In this document: piece by piece, positions 7,212 to 10,396 of the stretch
Layout of the letters: every line of letters starts with the position of its first letter
Position numbering within the stretch: position 1 is the first letter of the stretch
NCBI GenBank assembly: GCA_025462985.1
Contig: JAOAPP010000343.1
Span: 1-10,396 of the forward strand
Reading direction: 5' to 3'
DNA length: 10,396 nucleotides
DNA from: Bryobacterales bacterium
GTDB lineage: Bacteria; Acidobacteriota; Terriglobia; Bryobacterales; Bryobacteraceae
Made by a program: the position numbers and the translations under genes
The notes under the pieces: model-generated
What the model was told of the DNA's origin: nothing
Database searches by the model: none
Seen by the model: only the letters and a program-made list of their open reading frames with translations

Positions 7212-7532
7212 TTACGCAAGATGAAAGACTTCTTTGATGGGCATCATCGTTGAATCCGGATGGACGCCTGCCGGAATCTCGAATAGCTCTGACATGGCGT
7301 GCTGCCACCGGGCATTGACTTCGCGCTTGGCCATCTCGCTCTTCGCCCGCTCGAAATCCTCGGTCTCCAGATACCCGATCAGCAAGCCGTCCGGTCTCAG
7401 GAACAGGGAGTAGTTACTCCACCCCGTCTCCCGCAGTGCTTGCAGCATCTCAGGCCAGACCGCTTTATGGCTCTCTTCGTATTCGGCCATTCGTTCTGGC
7501 CGGACCTGCAAAGTGAAACAGATTCGGTGCAT
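7212..7532 (-). CDS. rhaM: L-rhamnose mutarotase RhaM
   Basis: A 106-residue ferredoxin-like alpha/beta-barrel protein that interconverts the alpha and beta anomers of L-rhamnose so that the isomerase receives its preferred form. It matches E. coli RhaM (104 residues) along its whole length: Tyr18 and the catalytic acid/base His22 are at identical positions, in EYEESHKAVWPEML (17-30), followed by NYSLFL (40-45), the ARWQHAM segment with Trp76 and the C-terminal EVFHL (101-105). It is cytoplasmic. The ATG lies three bases after the rhaEW stop; the nearest purine-rich site, AGGAAG, is about 19 bases before the ATG, further than usual, so expression probably depends on coupling to rhaEW translation. 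Confidence 0.95.
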   Translation of the reverse strand: MHRICFTLQVRPERMAEYEESHKAVWPEMLQALRETGWSNYSLFLRPDGLLIGYLETEDFERAKSEMAKREVNARWQHAMSELFEIPAGVHPDSTMMPIKEVFHLA

Positions 7533-7535
7533 AAT

Positions 7536-9755
7536 CTATCGCAAAAACGCTTCCTGCAATCCTCCATCGACGGGGACGATGTGGCCAGTTGTCTTGGCGC
7601 TCTCATCGCTCGCCAGCCATACTATCGCGTTGGCACAATCCTGCGGAAGAATTGGCCGCCGCGTAAGTGTCCGCTGTGCGTAGAAGTTTGCCAGTTTCGT
7701 CCGTAACTCTTCCGTAGTCTCTGATTCGGAGAAGGTGATCTTATACTTTTGCAGCGATTGCATAACTCGATCGCGAGGAAACATTGTGGAGCCCGCCACC
7801 ACGGTTGCAGGCGCAATCCCGTTCACCCGAACAAGCGGTCCCATTCTCACGGCAAGTTCGCGAATGAGATGGTTCAATGCGCTCTTGCTTACGTCGTACG
7901 CCTCGCTCCCGAACTTGGGGACCACTGCATTCGCCGAACTGGTAAGCACGAGTGACGCCGGCAGTTTCTGGTCCTTAAAGACCCACGCGGTCTCATTCGC
8001 AAGGAAGTAATTACCGGTCACATTGACAAGAAAGGTCGTGTTCCACTGCGCCTCAGTCAGCTGGCCGTTCGGTCCCGTACCCACCGGGAAGATTGCCGCA
8101 GTGTTTACAATACCGTCAATCCCGCCAAACTGAAGAATTGTGTGTCGGGTCGCAGCCTGAATACTCTCGGGCGAGCCGAGATTCAATTTCACATGACTGA
8201 CCAGTTCCGCGGATGTCGCTGCCGCCGCTTCTCTTGCCACCTCTTCCGCCGCCTCTTCGTTCACATCTGCGACAACGATATGCGCGCCCTTGCGCGCAAG
8301 CAACAGTGCGACCTCACGGCCAATGCCGCTCCCACCGCCTACAACAATCAGGATTTTGCGACTGAACTCCGCTTCCGAAGGCATGCGTTGCAGCTTTGCC
8401 TCCTCGAGCGCCCAGTATTCAATCCGAAACGCTTCTGAGCGAGGCAGCGCAACATAATTTTTGTAGCTGACAAACTCCTCCGACGACTCCGCCCGCCGCG
8501 CCTGCGGATAAGGATGTTGGGCGTCTCCCTCTTCGAGCGCATTGGCTCCGGCCATCACGTGGATCGCATTGACGAAGAACTCGGTTGTAATCCGGGCTTC
8601 CTTCTTGTTCTTCGCGAACCCGAATATCCCCACACCAGGGATGATCACAACAGAAGGGTTCGAATCGCGGAGCTTCGGGGAATCCCCGACTGCCCAATCT
8701 CTGTAGTACGAAGCATAGTCGCTACGGTAAGCAACTGCACGCTCTTCGATTCGAGATTTCAGAACGTCGATGCCCTCCTGTCCCGGCTTCCAATCGACAA
8801 ACATCGGGCAGATGCGAGTCCGCAGGAAGTGATCGGGACAACTGGTCCCAAGCCTGCCCAATTCCATGCCCCACTTCGATCCGGCAAACTGCAACGCGTC
8901 TTCGTGGTCCGTGTAGTGTGCGATCACGTTCTTGTTGGACGACATAACGCCGCGCAAAGCCGGCAAAATCGCGGCAGCAATCGACTCCCGGTCGGTCGCG
9001 GGCTCCACCTCTAATCCACCGAACAGCGCGCCTGCGCGTTCTCGGTGCTCCTGAATAAATTCGCCCATCTGGTCAATCGTGCGAATGCTGTTCAGATAGC
9101 ACTCACGCTGCGTATTGCCCCAGGTGAACAGGCCATGGCTTCCCAGCAGCACTCCGTCGCAGCCGGGGTGCTCCCTTACTGCGCGTTCCAATTGCAGCGC
9201 GAGCTCAAAGCCTGGCCGCTGCCACGTAAGCCAAACGATCTTCCGCCCGTATTTCCTGTTGAACTCGTCTAGCTTTTTCTTGCCGTTAGCGCTCGCCGCA
9301 ATTGCGATCGCCCAGTCTGGATGTAAGTGATCAACATGCGGAAAGGGAAGAAAAGCATGCAGAGGCGTATCGATCGAAGCAGCCACCCGGTTTTGTCCGA
9401 ATGCAGAGAGCGGATAGTACCCGACCATCTCGTCTTCGAACTCTTCTCCTCGGTACAGTTCCTTCAATTGCTCGAGACTATCCATATACAGCAGGGCGAA
9501 ACCCGATTCTTTGATAGATCCGAGATCTCCCCCGCTGCCCTTCACGGCGAGAACACACACCGGCTTCCGAGTGAAAGGATCCGGCAAGTCAATCTTGGAG
9601 CTGGTATTCCCTCCACCGAAATTTGTAATCCGCAAATCCGCGCCCAACAGATTCGAGCGGTAGCGAAGCAGCGCGAGCTGATCCCTACCTAACTCCTCCG
9701 CCTTCTTCTCGTCCCAGAGGTCCTTCAGAAAAGTGGTTTCGGTTGTCTCAGACAT
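7536..9755 (-). CDS. rhaEW: Bifunctional rhamnulose-1-phosphate aldolase / L-lactaldehyde dehydrogenase
   Basis: A 739-residue fusion that splits L-rhamnulose-1-phosphate into DHAP and L-lactaldehyde and oxidises the lactaldehyde to L-lactate; the type is known from Bacillus YuxG and other non-enteric bacteria (TIGR family RhaD_aldol-ADH). The N-terminal class II aldolase (about 25-410) shows GGGNTS (47-52), DTPLH (129-133), the zinc-binding HLH at 143-145 and His207 in GSHGLFTWG. The C-terminal short-chain dehydrogenase (about 465-739) has GGGSGIG (473-479), Asp497 at the end of beta 2, favouring NAD over NADP, NTAA (551-554), catalytic Ser607, and YDVSK with Tyr620 and Lys624. The ATG at 9755 is set by an 8-base overlap with the rhaB end (ATGTCTGA), a coupling arrangement, with GAG seven to nine bases before it. 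All key residues are intact and no frameshift is seen. Confidence 0.95.
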   Translation of the reverse strand: MSETTETTFLKDLWDEKKAEELGRDQLALLRYRSNLLGADLRITNFGGGNTSSKIDLPDPFTRKPVCVLAVKGSGGDLGSIKESGFALLYMDSLEQLKELYRGEEFEDEMVGYYPLSAFGQNRVAASIDTPLHAFLPFPHVDHLHPDWAIAIAASANGKKKLDEFNRKYGRKIVWLTWQRPGFELALQLERAVREHPGCDGVLLGSHGLFTWGNTQRECYLNSIRTIDQMGEFIQEHRERAGALFGGLEVEPATDRESIAAAILPALRGVMSSNKNVIAHYTDHEDALQFAGSKWGMELGRLGTSCPDHFLRTRICPMFVDWKPGQEGIDVLKSRIEERAVAYRSDYASYYRDWAVGDSPKLRDSNPSVVIIPGVGIFGFAKNKKEARITTEFFVNAIHVMAGANALEEGDAQHPYPQARRAESSEEFVSYKNYVALPRSEAFRIEYWALEEAKLQRMPSEAEFSRKILIVVGGGSGIGREVALLLARKGAHIVVADVNEEAAEEVAREAAAATSAELVSHVKLNLGSPESIQAATRHTILQFGGIDGIVNTAAIFPVGTGPNGQLTEAQWNTTFLVNVTGNYFLANETAWVFKDQKLPASLVLTSSANAVVPKFGSEAYDVSKSALNHLIRELAVRMGPLVRVNGIAPATVVAGSTMFPRDRVMQSLQKYKITFSESETTEELRTKLANFYAQRTLTRRPILPQDCANAIVWLASDESAKTTGHIVPVDGGLQEAFLR

Positions 9756-10396
9756 ACTTCATCTCGCAATACTGTTCAAAAATCTCGACGCGTTCATCCC
9801 AGCAGACCGTGTCCCCCGGCTCATAGACTATCGTTTGGTAGCTGCGGTCCACCACGACGCGGCTCTCCTGGAGGGAAGCCGTGGCGCCCGTTGCAAGCAT
9901 CTGCATCGCAATATTCCCGAGAGCAGTTGCTTCCACCGGTCCGGCCAGAACACGTTTTCCGGTCGCATCCGCCGCGAACTGGTTCAGCAACTCATTCTTG
10001 GAGCCGCCGCCTATCTTCCTCAGGCTGTCGAGCTTTACACCTGTCAGCCGTTCCAGGTCGCGCAGTACGATGCGGTACTTCAGTGCAAGACTCTCGAGCA
10101 CTGTTCTAACGTAGGCGCCCGGACTCTTAGGTGTCGGCTGGTTCGTATCCCGGCAAAAGGAATCGATGGCGGTCAACATACAATCGGGACGCAGAAATCG
10201 CGGATCATCAGGATCCACGAGGTGCCGGAAGCCGGGTTCACTCATGGCCATCCGAATCAGTTCGCCGTACTCGAACTCGCTGCCGAGCGCGGCCCATCTC
10301 TTCTTGCAGCCCTGCAGCATCCATAAGCCCATCACGTTCTTCAGCAGCCGCGTCGTTCCGCACACGCCACCTACGTTTGTGAAGTTCATAGATCGG
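9748..10396 (-). CDS. rhaB: L-rhamnulokinase RhaB, N-terminal part outside the window
   Basis: The frame is open to the right edge, so the gene continues upstream; an ATG at 10389 is internal, because the following NFTNVGGVCGTTRLLKN and MGLWMLQ align with the middle of E. coli RhaB. About 215 C-terminal residues are present, covering the second actin-like domain of the FGGY kinase family. IGGGSKNELLNQFAADATG and AGPVEATALGNIAMQ match the E. coli segments that close the ATP site. The enzyme phosphorylates L-rhamnulose to L-rhamnulose-1-phosphate in the cytoplasm, supplying the aldolase encoded next. The stop overlaps the rhaEW start by 8 bases. One oddity is Val in place of the Glu of the TNEGG motif recalled from E. 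coli RhaB (codon GTA at 10374-10372), one base from GAA. Confidence 0.95.
   Translation of the reverse strand, partial: RSMNFTNVGGVCGTTRLLKNVMGLWMLQGCKKRWAALGSEFEYGELIRMAMSEPGFRHLVDPDDPRFLRPDCMLTAIDSFCRDTNQPTPKSPGAYVRTVLESLALKYRIVLRDLERLTGVKLDSLRKIGGGSKNELLNQFAADATGKRVLAGPVEATALGNIAMQMLATGATASLQESRVVVDRSYQTIVYEPGDTVCWDERVEIFEQYCEMKYV

Noticed and set aside
9733..10326. Plus-strand open frame of 197 codons opposite rhaB
   Set aside because: It is antisense to conserved rhamnulokinase sequence and resembles no protein family I know.

Overview
The window reads as an ordinary, very densely coding stretch of a bacterial chromosome, about 57-60% G+C by eye. It has nine protein genes, two of them cut by the window edges, and almost no non-coding DNA; the longest gap is about 58 bases, so no stretch above 300 bases lacks a gene. 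I see no rRNA, tRNA, CRISPR array, insertion sequence or phage gene. Gene content and protein style (a short sugar nucleotidyltransferase beside a CgeB-like glycosyltransferase, a FadN-type fusion, and a rhamnose operon with a fused aldolase/dehydrogenase) suggest a free-living soil-type Gram-negative bacterium, perhaps an acidobacterium. That taxonomic guess is inference from general resemblance only.

Left part (1-3564): a glycan or surface-modification module. Three plus-strand genes are packed with gaps of 1 and 3 bases: a CgeB-type glycosyltransferase (5' end missing), a sugar-1-phosphate nucleotidyltransferase and a FemAB/GNAT-type acyltransferase. A convergent minus-strand GT4 glycosyltransferase overlaps the end of the acyltransferase gene by 35 bases. 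Together they could activate a sugar, transfer sugars and acylate or otherwise decorate the product; the actual glycan cannot be read from the sequence.

Middle (3623-5998): one large plus-strand gene for a fatty-acid beta-oxidation enzyme in the FadN arrangement, with the 3-hydroxyacyl-CoA dehydrogenase first and the enoyl-CoA hydratase second. Active-site residues of both halves are intact. No thiolase or acyl-CoA dehydrogenase gene lies beside it.

Right part (6024-10396, minus strand): an L-rhamnose catabolic operon read right to left: rhaB (rhamnulokinase, cut by the window edge), rhaEW (rhamnulose-1-phosphate aldolase fused to a lactaldehyde dehydrogenase of the SDR family), rhaM (mutarotase) and rhaT (rhamnose/H+ symporter). 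Spacing is tight (8-base overlap, 3-base gap, 15-base gap), so they are probably cotranscribed. The pathway would import rhamnose, equilibrate its anomers, phosphorylate rhamnulose, and split it to DHAP and L-lactaldehyde, which is oxidised to L-lactate. The isomerase (RhaA or RhaI) and a regulator are absent and may lie beyond the right edge. I found no convincing undescribed system; the least explained part is the glycan module on the left.
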